A program made the position numbers and the translations under genes. The notes beneath the pieces are model-generated. The model was not told the DNA's origin, searched no databases, and saw only the letters and a program-made list of their open reading frames with translations. 64,000 nt of DNA from Butyrivibrio sp. NC3005 (GTDB lineage: Bacteria; Bacillota; Clostridia; Lachnospirales; Lachnospiraceae): assembly GCF_000424545.1 (NCBI RefSeq), contig NZ_AUKC01000005.1, positions 1 through 64,000 of the forward strand. The letters run 5' to 3'. Position 1 is the first letter of the stretch. Each line of letters starts with the position of its first letter. Shown here one piece after another: positions 28,152 to 37,178 of the stretch.

Positions 28152-29343
28152 AATACAATTTCTCCTTTTTTAAGAGCTTTCTAACATCATAAAGCTCTGC
28201 TACTGTCATCTCTGAATTTATAAATCCGTTTCCTTTGATACGTTCCTTAAAAATAGTATCTATCAGCCAGTCACTAGAAAGTTTTACTGTCCTGTCTTCT
28301 TCAAATATTGCCATTATACGTTCAACAAGTTCTTCACAAATACTAATAAGAGTTGCCTCTTTTGAAATAGGATGTTTGCTTTCGCCTCGAATATATTCCA
28401 TTAATAAATCTATAGACTCTTGAGGAAATTTATTTCTTCTAAAATATGCTTCTGAAATTTCCGGATCATCCTTTTTTCCTTCTATTATTCCAACTCTATG
28501 GTAATAAACGCAGGTCTTAATAACTTTACTATCAAGATGAAGACTTTCAGCAACGCGAACTGCAAGATATGCTGTATGAATAGCGGTATAATACTCTTTT
28601 ACATTTTTTCCTTTTATCGAAATCATAAGCGGAAACTCTGGATCGTTTATCTCCATGTAGCAGTCATTTTCCCTTCTAATAATGAAAAGACTGAAATAAT
28701 TGAGTACAACTAGCAAGATTACCACTTCAAGAACAATATTAATAATAGGCATCATAAATACTTCAAAAGTTATTTTACCCTCAGAAAATAACACTGTGTA
28801 AATACAAAGCAGTAAAAAAAGCACCATCATTGAAACAAATACAGGTAGTCCGAATTGAAGTCTTTCAGCACAAAGACTTAGCAAAAGTATAGCAACAAGA
28901 CCGCTAGTCATATATATAAAAAACGGCTGAAAAGAGTTATCTGCATTTATCATAAGTAATGAACTTGTCAAAAGACAACACCCAGTTACAAAACCAATAA
29001 GTCTATTGGATAGTAAAAAAAACAACACAAAAACGGCTACAAATGGCCAAAATACTACACTTATAAGTGGAAACATCATACTAATAACAAAGCATATTAT
29101 GTAAATCACAAAAAAACGTTTTTTATGATTCTCATTTTTAAACAAATATGTGTTTCTAATGTCAGCATCAGCATGAAGAAAGCAAATAATTCCGGTTCCT
29201 ATAAGTACTGTAACAATATTTCTAAGAGTTTCTTCCATGCTTTTCCCAGTTAACGTACATACTGTATACATTACAAATGCTATTATCGCAAACAAACCTA
29301 TAACACAAACCAATTGCTTTTTATTATTTTGCAGATGCTCCAT
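28135..29343 (-). CDS. PgpH-like membrane protein with degenerate HD domain
   Basis: 402 aa in the place where Firmicutes carry PgpH, the c-di-AMP phosphodiesterase, between phoH and ybeY. It has about seven hydrophobic segments (residues ~12-240) and a cytoplasmic HD-like domain. It is much shorter than typical PgpH (around 700 aa) because the N-terminal extracellular domain is missing. The catalytic H-D pair is replaced: VYYHRVGII stands where PgpH has YYHDIGK, and the later His ligands are also gone (DPEISEAY; MEYIRGES). I infer it is a non-catalytic relative; it could still bind a nucleotide or serve as a sensor. Confidence 0.8.
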   Translation of the reverse strand: MEHLQNNKKQLVCVIGLFAIIAFVMYTVCTLTGKSMEETLRNIVTVLIGTGIICFLHADADIRNTYLFKNENHKKRFFVIYIICFVISMMFPLISVVFWPFVAVFVLFFLLSNRLIGFVTGCCLLTSSLLMINADNSFQPFFIYMTSGLVAILLLSLCAERLQFGLPVFVSMMVLFLLLCIYTVLFSEGKITFEVFMMPIINIVLEVVILLVVLNYFSLFIIRRENDCYMEINDPEFPLMISIKGKNVKEYYTAIHTAYLAVRVAESLHLDSKVIKTCVYYHRVGIIEGKKDDPEISEAYFRRNKFPQESIDLLMEYIRGESKHPISKEATLISICEELVERIMAIFEEDRTVKLSSDWLIDTIFKERIKGNGFINSEMTVAELYDVRKLLKKEKLYYDFLR

Positions 29344-29357
29344 TATAAGCTCCTATG

Positions 29358-30386
29358 TTAATTTTTATATTGTTTTTTTATACTGTTTTTTCTCTTCTTT
29401 TTAGCTTCTTCTTTCTTTTCATATTCTTCATAGGCCTTTACAATCTTCTGAACAAGCGGATGTCTGACAACATCTCTACTTGTAAGATTCATAACTGCAA
29501 TTTCATCAACATTTTTCAATACAGTTTGAGCAACCTCTAAACCTGATTTTGTATCTGGTGAAAGATCTTTTTGCGATGAATCACCTGTTATAACAACCTT
29601 CGAACCAAAACCAATTCTTGTTAAAAACATTTTCATTTGTGCTGGTGTGGTATTCTGTGCTTCATCTAGAATAATGTACGCATTATCCAATGTTCTTCCT
29701 CGCATATATGCAAGAGGAGCAACTTCAATAAGACCTTTTTCCATATTAGCCATAAATCTTTCAGCACCCATTATTTCATATAATGCATCATATAGAGGCC
29801 TAAGATATGGATCAACTTTGCTTTGCAAATCACCAGGTAAAAAGCCAAGCTTTTCTCCTGCTTCTATAGCTGGTCTTGTTAATATGATTCTGCCAACTTC
29901 TTCCTTCTGAAAAGCTGTTATTGCCATTGCCATTGCAAGGTATGTCTTACCAGTTCCAGCCGGTCCAAGACCAAATGTAATCATATGGCTACGAATTGCA
30001 TCCACATACTGTTTTTGACCAAGAGTCTTAGGTTTTATTGGCTTTCCAGATGTTGTATGACAAATCAAATCTGAATCTATTTCTAATAAAACATTATCAT
30101 TATCTTCATCAGCAGATTCATTTTCACTCTGTTTTAAAGAAATCGCATAATCAACACTTTGCTCTTCAACATAGGTGCCTTTACTGGACAACTGTGCAAG
30201 CTGTCTTATGATTCCCGATGCTTTCCTAGTGCCCGCTGCCTCACCAATAATACGAAGTTCTCCATCTCTATCAATTATTTCAACTCCGCATCCTTTTTCT
30301 ATCTTTTTTAAATAGCTGTCATTCTGACCGAAGATATTCATCATCTCGTCAACTGTTAATGCCATTTTAATCTCTGTTTCATTCAT
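29358..30386 (-). CDS. PhoH-family ATPase (PhoH/PhoL)
   Basis: 342 aa. A small N-terminal KH-like region is followed by the PhoH P-loop domain: Walker A GPAGTGKTYLAMAMA near residue 140, Walker B AYIILDEAQN, and the sensor region VVITGDSSQKDL. PhoH proteins act in RNA metabolism, commonly next to YbeY. A Lys-rich C-terminal tail fits RNA binding. ATG 30386 overlaps the rlmH stop (ATGA). Confidence 0.94.
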   Translation of the reverse strand: MNETEIKMALTVDEMMNIFGQNDSYLKKIEKGCGVEIIDRDGELRIIGEAAGTRKASGIIRQLAQLSSKGTYVEEQSVDYAISLKQSENESADEDNDNVLLEIDSDLICHTTSGKPIKPKTLGQKQYVDAIRSHMITFGLGPAGTGKTYLAMAMAITAFQKEEVGRIILTRPAIEAGEKLGFLPGDLQSKVDPYLRPLYDALYEIMGAERFMANMEKGLIEVAPLAYMRGRTLDNAYIILDEAQNTTPAQMKMFLTRIGFGSKVVITGDSSQKDLSPDTKSGLEVAQTVLKNVDEIAVMNLTSRDVVRHPLVQKIVKAYEEYEKKEEAKKKRKNSIKKQYKN

Positions 30387-30862
30387 TTATGATATGGCTC
30401 CCCCGAAATAATCTTATAACCTCTATAAACTTGTTCAAGCAAAATAACTCTCATCATCTGATGGGGAAATGTCATATCTGAAAAACTGATTTTTCTATTT
30501 GCCAAACCCAATACTTCATTTGAAAGTCCAAGCGAACCTCCAATAATAAATTGAATGTGACTAATGCCGTTTACTCCATCTTTTTGAATTTCTTTTGCAA
30601 AACTAACTGAATCATATTTTTTTCCATTGATTGCAAGTGCCACTACCATTGCTTTTGAATCAATGTGGGAAATAATTTTTTTCCCTTCTTTTTGTTTTAT
30701 TTGTTCTTCTAATGCTGGTGGTGCATTTTCAGGTGTTTTCTCGTCTGCCACTTCGATTATCTCAATTTTGCAGTAACGAGTTAATCTTTTTTTATATTCT
30801 GCAATTGCGTCATTCCAATATTTCTCTTTTATCTTCCCGACGCATAATATTGAAATCTTAAT
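30383..30862 (-). CDS. rlmH: 23S rRNA (pseudouridine-1915-N3) methyltransferase RlmH, apparent ATT start
   Basis: SPOUT methyltransferase acting on helix 69 of 23S rRNA. The SAM knot FIIGGSLGLSNEVLGLAN and the C-terminal EPYHK are diagnostic. Homologues begin M-K-I; here the matching codon is ATT (30862-30860) in ATT AAG ATT, preceded 5 nt upstream by AAAGGAG, which itself directly follows the upstream gene's TGA. This start gives 159 aa, matching family length (155-159). The alternatives are ATG 30910 or a TTG at 30889, both inside the upstream gene and giving unusual N-terminal extensions. Confidence 0.88.
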   Translation of the reverse strand: MKISILCVGKIKEKYWNDAIAEYKKRLTRYCKIEIIEVADEKTPENAPPALEEQIKQKEGKKIISHIDSKAMVVALAINGKKYDSVSFAKEIQKDGVNGISHIQFIIGGSLGLSNEVLGLANRKISFSDMTFPHQMMRVILLEQVYRGYKIISGEPYHK

Positions 30863-30881
30863 AAAATCTCCTTTCCAAATA

Positions 30882-31361
30882 TCATTCAAATAATCTTGAA
30901 TAATATTCATCTACAAGTCTATCTAAAAATCCTTCATCAAGATTTAAATATTTCTCTGATATCTTCTTCTTGATAAAAAGTGTTCGTTCAAAATAGTGTG
31001 TTTGTTCACTATCTTGAACTTCAAGTGAATTATCATCTTGTTTTGAAACCGCATCAAGAATGATTTCTTTAGTCAGGTTATTATCGCAAAAGCCGACTAT
31101 TTCTTTTTTTAAATTATTCTCCTTTTGAGCTTGTAACAGAAATCTCTTGGCATTTCTAAGTGACAAAACTCCCATGACCATAAAAAGCACAAACAAGCAT
31201 CCCATGATACCAGTTGTCAAATATCTGTTGAACAGTGGCCATCCAAGTGGATTTTTGAATAGAAAAATAAGGTCAAGAATAAAGCCTACTCCTCCTACAC
31301 TCAAAAGTACAATTGCCGATGAATGATTATCTTGAGCCTTTTCCTCTGTACTTTGATACAT
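30882..31361 (-). CDS. small membrane protein of unknown function
   Basis: 159 aa, not recognised. Two hydrophobic segments (residues ~15-35 and ~48-68) form a hairpin, followed by a ~90-residue charged cytoplasmic tail with alternating Lys/Glu and Asp. The 3' end sits next to the rlmH start, so it is likely co-transcribed with rlmH-phoH-ybeY. The start ATG 31361 has a weak AAGG upstream. Confidence 0.7.
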   Translation of the reverse strand: MYQSTEEKAQDNHSSAIVLLSVGGVGFILDLIFLFKNPLGWPLFNRYLTTGIMGCLFVLFMVMGVLSLRNAKRFLLQAQKENNLKKEIVGFCDNNLTKEIILDAVSKQDDNSLEVQDSEQTHYFERTLFIKKKISEKYLNLDEGFLDRLVDEYYSRLFE

Positions 31362-31532
31362 CTTTCATTTAACCTTCCTATTATTTTTTCTTTGGAATTA
31401 ACAACCCGACACATTTATTTTATCACAAATACTTGCCATATTACAGTGTGAAACACTCTAATTCGTTGCAGCTTGCGCGCTTACATTTTTTATATTACAT
31501 ATCACATTTTTAGTTAATTAAGAACTATAACT

Positions 31533-31574
31533 ACGAAAAAGGCACTGCTACAAATCGCAACAATGCCTTTTCGT
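31533..31574 (-). terminator. terminator after nfnB
   Basis: Stem ACGAAAAGGCA/TGCCTTTTTCGT on the minus strand, 24 nt beyond the stop codon at 31598. The T run is part of the 3' arm. Confidence 0.65.
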
Positions 31575-31597
31575 TAATAGTTCATATCAGATATTTA

Positions 31598-32995
31598 TTA
31601 GTCAAGTGTCTTCAAATACTCATCAATAGCTTTTGCTGCAGTCTTACCAGCACCCATAGCAAGGATAACTGTAGCAGCTCCTGTAACTGCATCTCCGCCT
31701 GCAAATACGCCAGTCTTAGATGTAGCACCTGCTTCATCTGCCACAATACACTTACGCTTATTGATTTCAAGCCCCTTCGTGGTTGAACTTATAAGCGGAT
31801 TTGGACTTGTTCCAAGTGACATAATAACTGCATCACATTCAATATCAAATTCGGAACCCTCAACTGGAACAGGACTTCTTCTGCCAGATGCATCAGGCTC
31901 ACCAAGTTCCATGCGAATACACTTGCAACCTTTTACCCATCCTTCTTCATCAGAAAGAATCTCTACTGGATTAGTAAGCAAGTCAAAAATAATTCCCTCC
32001 TGTTTAGCATGCTCTACTTCTTCCTTACGAGCTGGAAGTTCCTCTTCACTTCTTCTATATACAACATGAACTTCAGCTCCAAGACGAAGCGCTGTTCTAG
32101 CTGCATCCATAGCAACGTTACCACCGCCTACAACTACACACTTTTTAGGACGCATGATAGGTGTTGTAGAATCTTCTCTAAATGCCTTCATAAGATTTGA
32201 ACGAGTAAGGAATTCATTTGCTGAGAATACGCCAAGTGACTGTTCACCAGGAATATGCATAAATCTAGGAAGTCCAGCTCCAGATCCAATGAATACAGCA
32301 TCAAATCCTTCATCTTTCATAAGAGAATCAATTGTCACAGAACGTCCAATAACAACATCTGTTTCAATCTTAACTCCAAGGGATTTTACGTTTTCAATCT
32401 CTTTTTTTACAACTTTTTCTTTTGGAAGACGGAATTCAGGAATACCATATACCAGAACACCACCAGCCTCATGAAGTGCTTCAAAAATATGAACATCATA
32501 TCCAAGTTTTGCCAGATCACCTGCACATGTAAGTCCAGAAGGACCAGATCCTATAATTGCAACCTTATGATTCTTCTTTTCTTTTGCACCTTCAGGTTTA
32601 ATGCCCATTTCTCTAGCTGTATCAGCTACAAAACGCTCAAGTTTACCGATTGAAACTGGCTCTCCCTTGAATCCTCTGATACATTTTCCTTCACACTGAG
32701 ATTCCTGAGGACAAACACGTCCGCATACAGCAGGAAGTGCAGAAGATTCACTTATAATCTGATAAGCTTTTGCAACATCACCATTTTTAACTTCCTGAAT
32801 AAATGCAGGAATATCTATTGCAACAGGGCATCCCTTCTGGCACTGAGGATTCTTACAATTAAGACATCTTGTAGCCTCAGCCATAGCCTCTTCTTCATTA
32901 TATCCAAGACATACTTCTTCAAAATTTGTAGCACGAACTTTTGCTTCCTGCTCACGAACCGGAACTCTTTTTAAAACATCAACTTCTATAGCCAT
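31598..32995 (-). CDS. NfnB/SudA-type NADPH oxidoreductase (GltD-like, 'NADPH-dependent glutamate synthase')
   Basis: 465 aa iron-sulfur flavoprotein. N-terminal Cys clusters (CLNCKNPQCQKGCP; CGRVCPQESQCEGKC) bind 4Fe-4S; then come FAD motif VAIIGSGPSGLTCAGDLA and NADPH motif VVVGGGNVAMDAARTA. Such proteins are often named gltA, but paired with the FNR-like subunit just upstream they form NfnAB/SudAB, the bifurcating NADH-dependent reduced ferredoxin:NADP+ oxidoreductase. AAGGAG precedes ATG 32995. The pairing makes NADPH supply from ferredoxin more likely than glutamate synthesis, and no large glutamate synthase gene is nearby. Confidence 0.9.
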   Translation of the reverse strand: MAIEVDVLKRVPVREQEAKVRATNFEEVCLGYNEEEAMAEATRCLNCKNPQCQKGCPVAIDIPAFIQEVKNGDVAKAYQIISESSALPAVCGRVCPQESQCEGKCIRGFKGEPVSIGKLERFVADTAREMGIKPEGAKEKKNHKVAIIGSGPSGLTCAGDLAKLGYDVHIFEALHEAGGVLVYGIPEFRLPKEKVVKKEIENVKSLGVKIETDVVIGRSVTIDSLMKDEGFDAVFIGSGAGLPRFMHIPGEQSLGVFSANEFLTRSNLMKAFREDSTTPIMRPKKCVVVGGGNVAMDAARTALRLGAEVHVVYRRSEEELPARKEEVEHAKQEGIIFDLLTNPVEILSDEEGWVKGCKCIRMELGEPDASGRRSPVPVEGSEFDIECDAVIMSLGTSPNPLISSTTKGLEINKRKCIVADEAGATSKTGVFAGGDAVTGAATVILAMGAGKTAAKAIDEYLKTLD

Positions 32996-33034
32996 GATTT
33001 ATCTCCTTTTTCAGTTAATAGCAGCTTTTTTTAA

Positions 33035-33913
33035 TCAATCAGAACAGATACCACAGCCGCCCTTATGAGTCTTTCCTTCCTCCTGGGCAAGCTTTAATCT
33101 TCCTTCTTCTGTTTTATACTGCTTCATACGAACCATAGCCTGATCGAAGTCAACCTTATGTCCGTCAAATTCAGGTCCATCTACACATGCAAACTTAACT
33201 TCTCCGCCCACTGTAAGACGACATGCACCACACATTCCAGTTCCATCTACCATAATAGTATTCATAGAAACGATTGTTGGAATATTAAGTTCCTGTGTAA
33301 GTTTACATACAAATTTCATCATTATCATTGGTCCAATTGCAATACAAAGATCATAATGATGACCTTCATCTACAAGATCCTGAAGACACTTTGTTACCAT
33401 ACCACTTCTACCATAAGAACCATCATCTGTTGTTATATACAAATTGGAAACCTCTTTAAAACGCTCTTCCAAAATAACAAGATCTTTATTCTTGGCGCCA
33501 ATAATAACATCAGCTGTTATTCCATTTTCCTTGAGCCATTTAGCCTGAGGATAAACAGGTGCTGTACCAACACCACCAGCAATGAAAACTATTTTTTTCT
33601 TCTTAAGCTCTTCAAGATTCTCGTGAACCATATCAGAAGGATTTCCAAGAGGTCCAACTATATCAGCAAAAGAATCTCCTGCCTGCATCTTTGCAATTTC
33701 ATTTGTTTCAGCACCAATTGACTGAACTACAATTTCAACTGTTCCCTTTTCTCTATCATAGTCACAGATAGTAAGCGGAATACGTTCTCCTTCTTCATCT
33801 ACTCGAACAATTAAGAACTGTCCCGGAAGGCAATTTGCAGCCACACGAGGAGCCTCAACTACCATCTGATAGATATGGGCAGCCAGCTCATTTCTTTCCA
33901 AAATTTTGAACAT
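33035..33913 (-). CDS. NfnA/SudB-type ferredoxin-NADP+ reductase subunit
   Basis: 292 aa FNR-like subunit. FAD-binding block RIPLTICDYD, NAD-binding IAGGVGTAPVYPQAKWL, and 2Fe-2S Cys in MCGACRLTV and FACVDGPEFDGH. With the downstream gene it forms the electron-bifurcating transhydrogenase of many anaerobes. AAGGAG precedes ATG. The promoter lies at 33983-34011, and a perfect palindrome sits at the start of transcription. Confidence 0.91.
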   Translation of the reverse strand: MFKILERNELAAHIYQMVVEAPRVAANCLPGQFLIVRVDEEGERIPLTICDYDREKGTVEIVVQSIGAETNEIAKMQAGDSFADIVGPLGNPSDMVHENLEELKKKKIVFIAGGVGTAPVYPQAKWLKENGITADVIIGAKNKDLVILEERFKEVSNLYITTDDGSYGRSGMVTKCLQDLVDEGHHYDLCIAIGPMIMMKFVCKLTQELNIPTIVSMNTIMVDGTGMCGACRLTVGGEVKFACVDGPEFDGHKVDFDQAMVRMKQYKTEEGRLKLAQEEGKTHKGGCGICSD

Positions 33914-33952
33914 AATGCTGAATCTCCTTTTTTAAAAAATGCCAATTTGATC

Positions 33953-33971
33953 TTACTGTAATAAACAGTAA
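33953..33971. promoter_or_regulatory. palindrome at the nfn transcription start (candidate operator)
   Basis: TTACTGTAATAAACAGTAA is a perfect inverted repeat (7-nt arms, 5-nt centre). It sits directly downstream of the -10 of the nfn promoter, a usual place for a repressor. The overlapping 19-mer 33957-33975 is repeated at the aroC promoter. Confidence 0.5.
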
Positions 33972-33982
33972 CCATGCTTCTA

Positions 33983-34011
33983 ATAATACGACAAACATCA
34001 AATCATTGCAA
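33983..34011 (-). promoter_or_regulatory. nfnAB promoter
   Basis: Minus strand: TTGCAA (34006-34011), 17-nt spacer, TATTAT (33983-33988). It lies about 70 nt ahead of the nfnA start. Confidence 0.55.
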
Positions 34012-34060
34012 CAGTGTAACACATTAAAGTGTTAAAAATAATATTTTTTGAAATAAAGTT

Positions 34061-35401
34061 TTAATTTAGCTGTTTAAGAAAATAGTTTCCTGCAATGTCA
34101 GTGCCTAATCTGTAAACTTCTCTTGTATGAACATTTACTCCATATAAAAGGCCTGTCATAGTCTGTGTTCCATTGGAATAAACATGATTTTCAACAAGGA
34201 CATAGTAGTCGCCACTATTAATAGTTACAGACTTAGCGACAATGTACAGATAATATCCGTCAAGTCCGGTAGCTCTACCGTAACCATCTAAAAGATATCC
34301 TTTTTCAATCAATTTCTCAAGTAAAGCTGAAACAGCCTGTTCATGCGATACTTCAACGGAATAATGAAGCGAATAATTACACTCTACAACATGCGAGTAT
34401 CTACTGTTTTGTGCATTGTAAGCTATAAATTTAAATTTACTCTCACCATACGGCATATGGATAGGTCCTGTATATCTATTAGACGATGTCGAAGGTTTAC
34501 TTCCATCAACTGTATAATAAATACTACATCCATTATCCGTAGCAGCAACAATTTGAGTATCTGTTGTATAATTGCCACTAGCCTCGAGTATCTTTAATGA
34601 TGGAAGGTTTTGAGCTATCTCGTATTTTATAGTTGCAACATCAGAAAAAAGCCCAAGTTCATTTTCATATACTGCCCTTATTTCATATACTCCATCATCA
34701 TCCAGCTCTATAGGTTCTGTATCATCATATACTTTATCTTCTATAGTCGGATCATCTTCATTAATTGTATAATATATTTTCCCCTTACCTGATGTTATAT
34801 GAATGAGCTGAGACTTATCATATATTCCCTGAGCAAGAGAATATTCAGGCATATTGGGCAGATATTTTCCTGAATATTCATCTAATATCCCAGTATCTGT
34901 AGTTTTCTTAAGAATTCTTTGAATTTCTTCATAGTCTTCCAAAGCTTCAAGCTCCTTGATTTTGTCTTTTAATCCTTTAGGAGCTGTTATAGCCTGACTC
35001 GAACTATCAGAAACAACCACTTTTTTTTCTTCAGATTCTTCTTGTACAAAGAGTTTTTTTATACACAAAAAACCACATATGCATATAACAAAAAGCAACG
35101 CAACCATACATGTTACTGTAATTTTGGTTGAATTAAAAATGCGGCCTTCTTCATTGCTGTCAAAGTCATCTTCAGTAAAATCATCGCCATTTTCTTCAAC
35201 GTCTAATGCTTTACCGTTACTGACTTCAGCAAGAGAATGCTTTCTAGCATCCTCAATACTTTCAGCCAGTCCCAAGAGAGATTCATCTATCTGATTTTCT
35301 ATTTCAGGATCAAATTCCGGAACTATCTTAATCTCTTCACCGCATTTTGGACAGTAAAGCGAACCTTTTGGAATTTCATCTCCACATTTGGGACATTGCA
35401 T
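34061..35401 (-). CDS. membrane-anchored zinc-ribbon protein with CHB_HEX_C domains
   Basis: 446 aa. An N-terminal double CPxCG zinc ribbon (CPKCGDEIP, CPKCGEEI) lies on the cytoplasmic side, followed by an acidic stretch, one transmembrane segment near residues 95-118, and an extracellular part. That part has two copies of the chitobiase C-terminal-like fold (YYTINEDDPTIED; YYTVDGSKPSTSSNRYTGPI) and a final ~90-residue domain. It is probably an envelope sensor or scaffold; I cannot name a function. It shares its layout with the zinc-ribbon/TPR protein at 51260. Confidence 0.75.
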   Translation of the reverse strand: MQCPKCGDEIPKGSLYCPKCGEEIKIVPEFDPEIENQIDESLLGLAESIEDARKHSLAEVSNGKALDVEENGDDFTEDDFDSNEEGRIFNSTKITVTCMVALLFVICICGFLCIKKLFVQEESEEKKVVVSDSSSQAITAPKGLKDKIKELEALEDYEEIQRILKKTTDTGILDEYSGKYLPNMPEYSLAQGIYDKSQLIHITSGKGKIYYTINEDDPTIEDKVYDDTEPIELDDDGVYEIRAVYENELGLFSDVATIKYEIAQNLPSLKILEASGNYTTDTQIVAATDNGCSIYYTVDGSKPSTSSNRYTGPIHMPYGESKFKFIAYNAQNSRYSHVVECNYSLHYSVEVSHEQAVSALLEKLIEKGYLLDGYGRATGLDGYYLYIVAKSVTINSGDYYVLVENHVYSNGTQTMTGLLYGVNVHTREVYRLGTDIAGNYFLKQLN

Positions 35402-35439
35402 TTTTTTCTCCTTAACTATATATTATTGTTTTTTATTAT

Positions 35440-37110
35440 TTAGAATAATCCAACAATATTGCCATCATCATCAACATCGATGTCGAAAGCAGCTGGTCTT
35501 TTTGGAAGTCCAGGCATAGTCATAATAGAACCTGTAAGAACTACTACAAAACCCGCACCGGCGCTTACATATGCCTCTCTTATTGAAAGTTCAAAACCAC
35601 TAGGTCTTCCAAGCGCCTTAGGATCATCTGACAATGAATACTGTGTTTTGGCCATGCAGATTGGAAGATTTCCGAATCCCATTTCAGTAATCTGCTTGAG
35701 CTGCTTTTTGGCTGTCTGTGAGTAGGATACGCTTCCAGCTCCATAAATCTTTGTAGCAACTGCTTTCACCTTATCTTCAAGAGAAAGATCAAGTGAATAT
35801 ATTGGTTTAAAATCACTCTTTTTGTTCTCAAGAGTATTTAAAACCATCTTTGCAAGATCTTCACCACCTTCGCCGCCTTTTGCCCAAACATTTGAAAGCG
35901 CAAAATCACAATCTCTGTCTTTACAGAATTTTTCTACATAAGCTATTTCTTCTTCTGTATCAGTCAAAAATGAATTGAGAGTTACAACAACTGGAATTCC
36001 ATACTGTTTGAGATTCTCGATATGTTTCTCAAGATTTACGATTCCCTTCTCTAGTGCATCGAGATTTTCTTCTGAAAGATTATCTTTGGACACACCTCCA
36101 TTATATTTAAGAGCACGTATTGTTGCAACCAAAACAACAGCGTCAGGCTCAAGGCCAGCAGCTCTGCACTTAATATCAAGAAACTTCTCTGCTCCAAGAT
36201 CAGCACCAAAACCAGCCTCAGTAATAGCAATATCACCTAAAGCAAGAGCTGCCTTTGTAGCGCGAACAGAATTACATCCGTGAGCAATGTTGGCAAATGG
36301 GCCACCATGAACAATAACAGGATTATGTTCAAGTGTCTGAACAATATTTGGCTTCATTGCATCTTTCAAAAGTGCTGCCATCGATCCAACTGCATTTAAC
36401 TGCTTTGCAGTAACAGGCTCTCCTTTTCTATTATATGCAACAATAATCCTTGAAAGCCTTTCTTTCAAATCTTTAAGATCGTTTGCAAGGCAAAGTGCAG
36501 CCATAATTTCTGTTGCAACAGTGATAACAAAGTGATCTTCTCGAACAAAACCATCAACTTTTGCACCAAGACCAATTACAATATTACGAAGAGAACGATC
36601 ATTCATATCAAGGCATCGCTTCCAAACTATCTGTCTTGTATCAATATCCAATTCATTTCCCTGCTGAATATGATTGTCCAAAAGAGCAGCCAAAAGATTA
36701 TTTGCAGAAGTAATCGCATGAAAATCGCCAGTAAAATGCAAATTCAAATCTTCCATAGGCACAACCTGTGCATATCCGCCACCTGCTGCTCCACCTTTGA
36801 TTCCAAAACAAGGTCCAAGTGAAGGTTCACGAAGAGCTGCTACAGTCTTAACTCCTAGACGGTTAAGTGCATCAGCAAGGCCTATACTGGTGGTTGTCTT
36901 ACCTTCACCTGCCGGTGTCGGGTTAATTGCAGTTACTAACACCAGCTTCCCCTTAGGCTTTTTTTCAAGACTCTGCAAAAAAGACTCTGAAATTTTAGCC
37001 TTATACTTTCCGTACATTTCAAGATCATCCTCAGAAATGGAAACTTTGCTGGCAACCTCTCCTATCGGCAACTTAACTGCTTCCTGTGCGATTTGAATGT
37101 CTGTTTTCAT
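35440..37110 (-). CDS. fhs: formate-tetrahydrofolate ligase
   Basis: ATP-dependent formation of 10-formyl-THF from formate, 556 aa (full length). The P-loop is [14 protein letters not shown], and the folate-binding [19 protein letters not shown] block is intact. The C-terminus carries the [15 protein letters not shown] signature. RBS GGAGG precedes ATG 37110. Present in acetogens and many anaerobes for one-carbon supply to purines; with 5-FCL in this window it points to active folate one-carbon metabolism. Confidence 0.97.
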   Translation of the reverse strand: MKTDIQIAQEAVKLPIGEVASKVSISEDDLEMYGKYKAKISESFLQSLEKKPKGKLVLVTAINPTPAGEGKTTTSIGLADALNRLGVKTVAALREPSLGPCFGIKGGAAGGGYAQVVPMEDLNLHFTGDFHAITSANNLLAALLDNHIQQGNELDIDTRQIVWKRCLDMNDRSLRNIVIGLGAKVDGFVREDHFVITVATEIMAALCLANDLKDLKERLSRIIVAYNRKGEPVTAKQLNAVGSMAALLKDAMKPNIVQTLEHNPVIVHGGPFANIAHGCNSVRATKAALALGDIAITEAGFGADLGAEKFLDIKCRAAGLEPDAVVLVATIRALKYNGGVSKDNLSEENLDALEKGIVNLEKHIENLKQYGIPVVVTLNSFLTDTEEEIAYVEKFCKDRDCDFALSNVWAKGGEGGEDLAKMVLNTLENKKSDFKPIYSLDLSLEDKVKAVATKIYGAGSVSYSQTAKKQLKQITEMGFGNLPICMAKTQYSLSDDPKALGRPSGFELSIREAYVSAGAGFVVVLTGSIMTMPGLPKRPAAFDIDVDDDGNIVGLF

Positions 37111-37178
37111 AAATAGTGCTCCTCCTACAAATAGAAATACTGTTACATATATGTGAACAAAAAATCATAGATTTTTGT

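Noticed and set aside
33158-33721. 187-codon plus-strand reading frame
   Set aside because: Antisense to the nfnA gene, Cys/Asn/Ile-rich shadow sequence.
34018-34033. AACAC-ATTAAA-GTGTT hairpin as a terminator of the zinc-ribbon gene
   Set aside because: Only 5-bp stem and no T run in the right direction.
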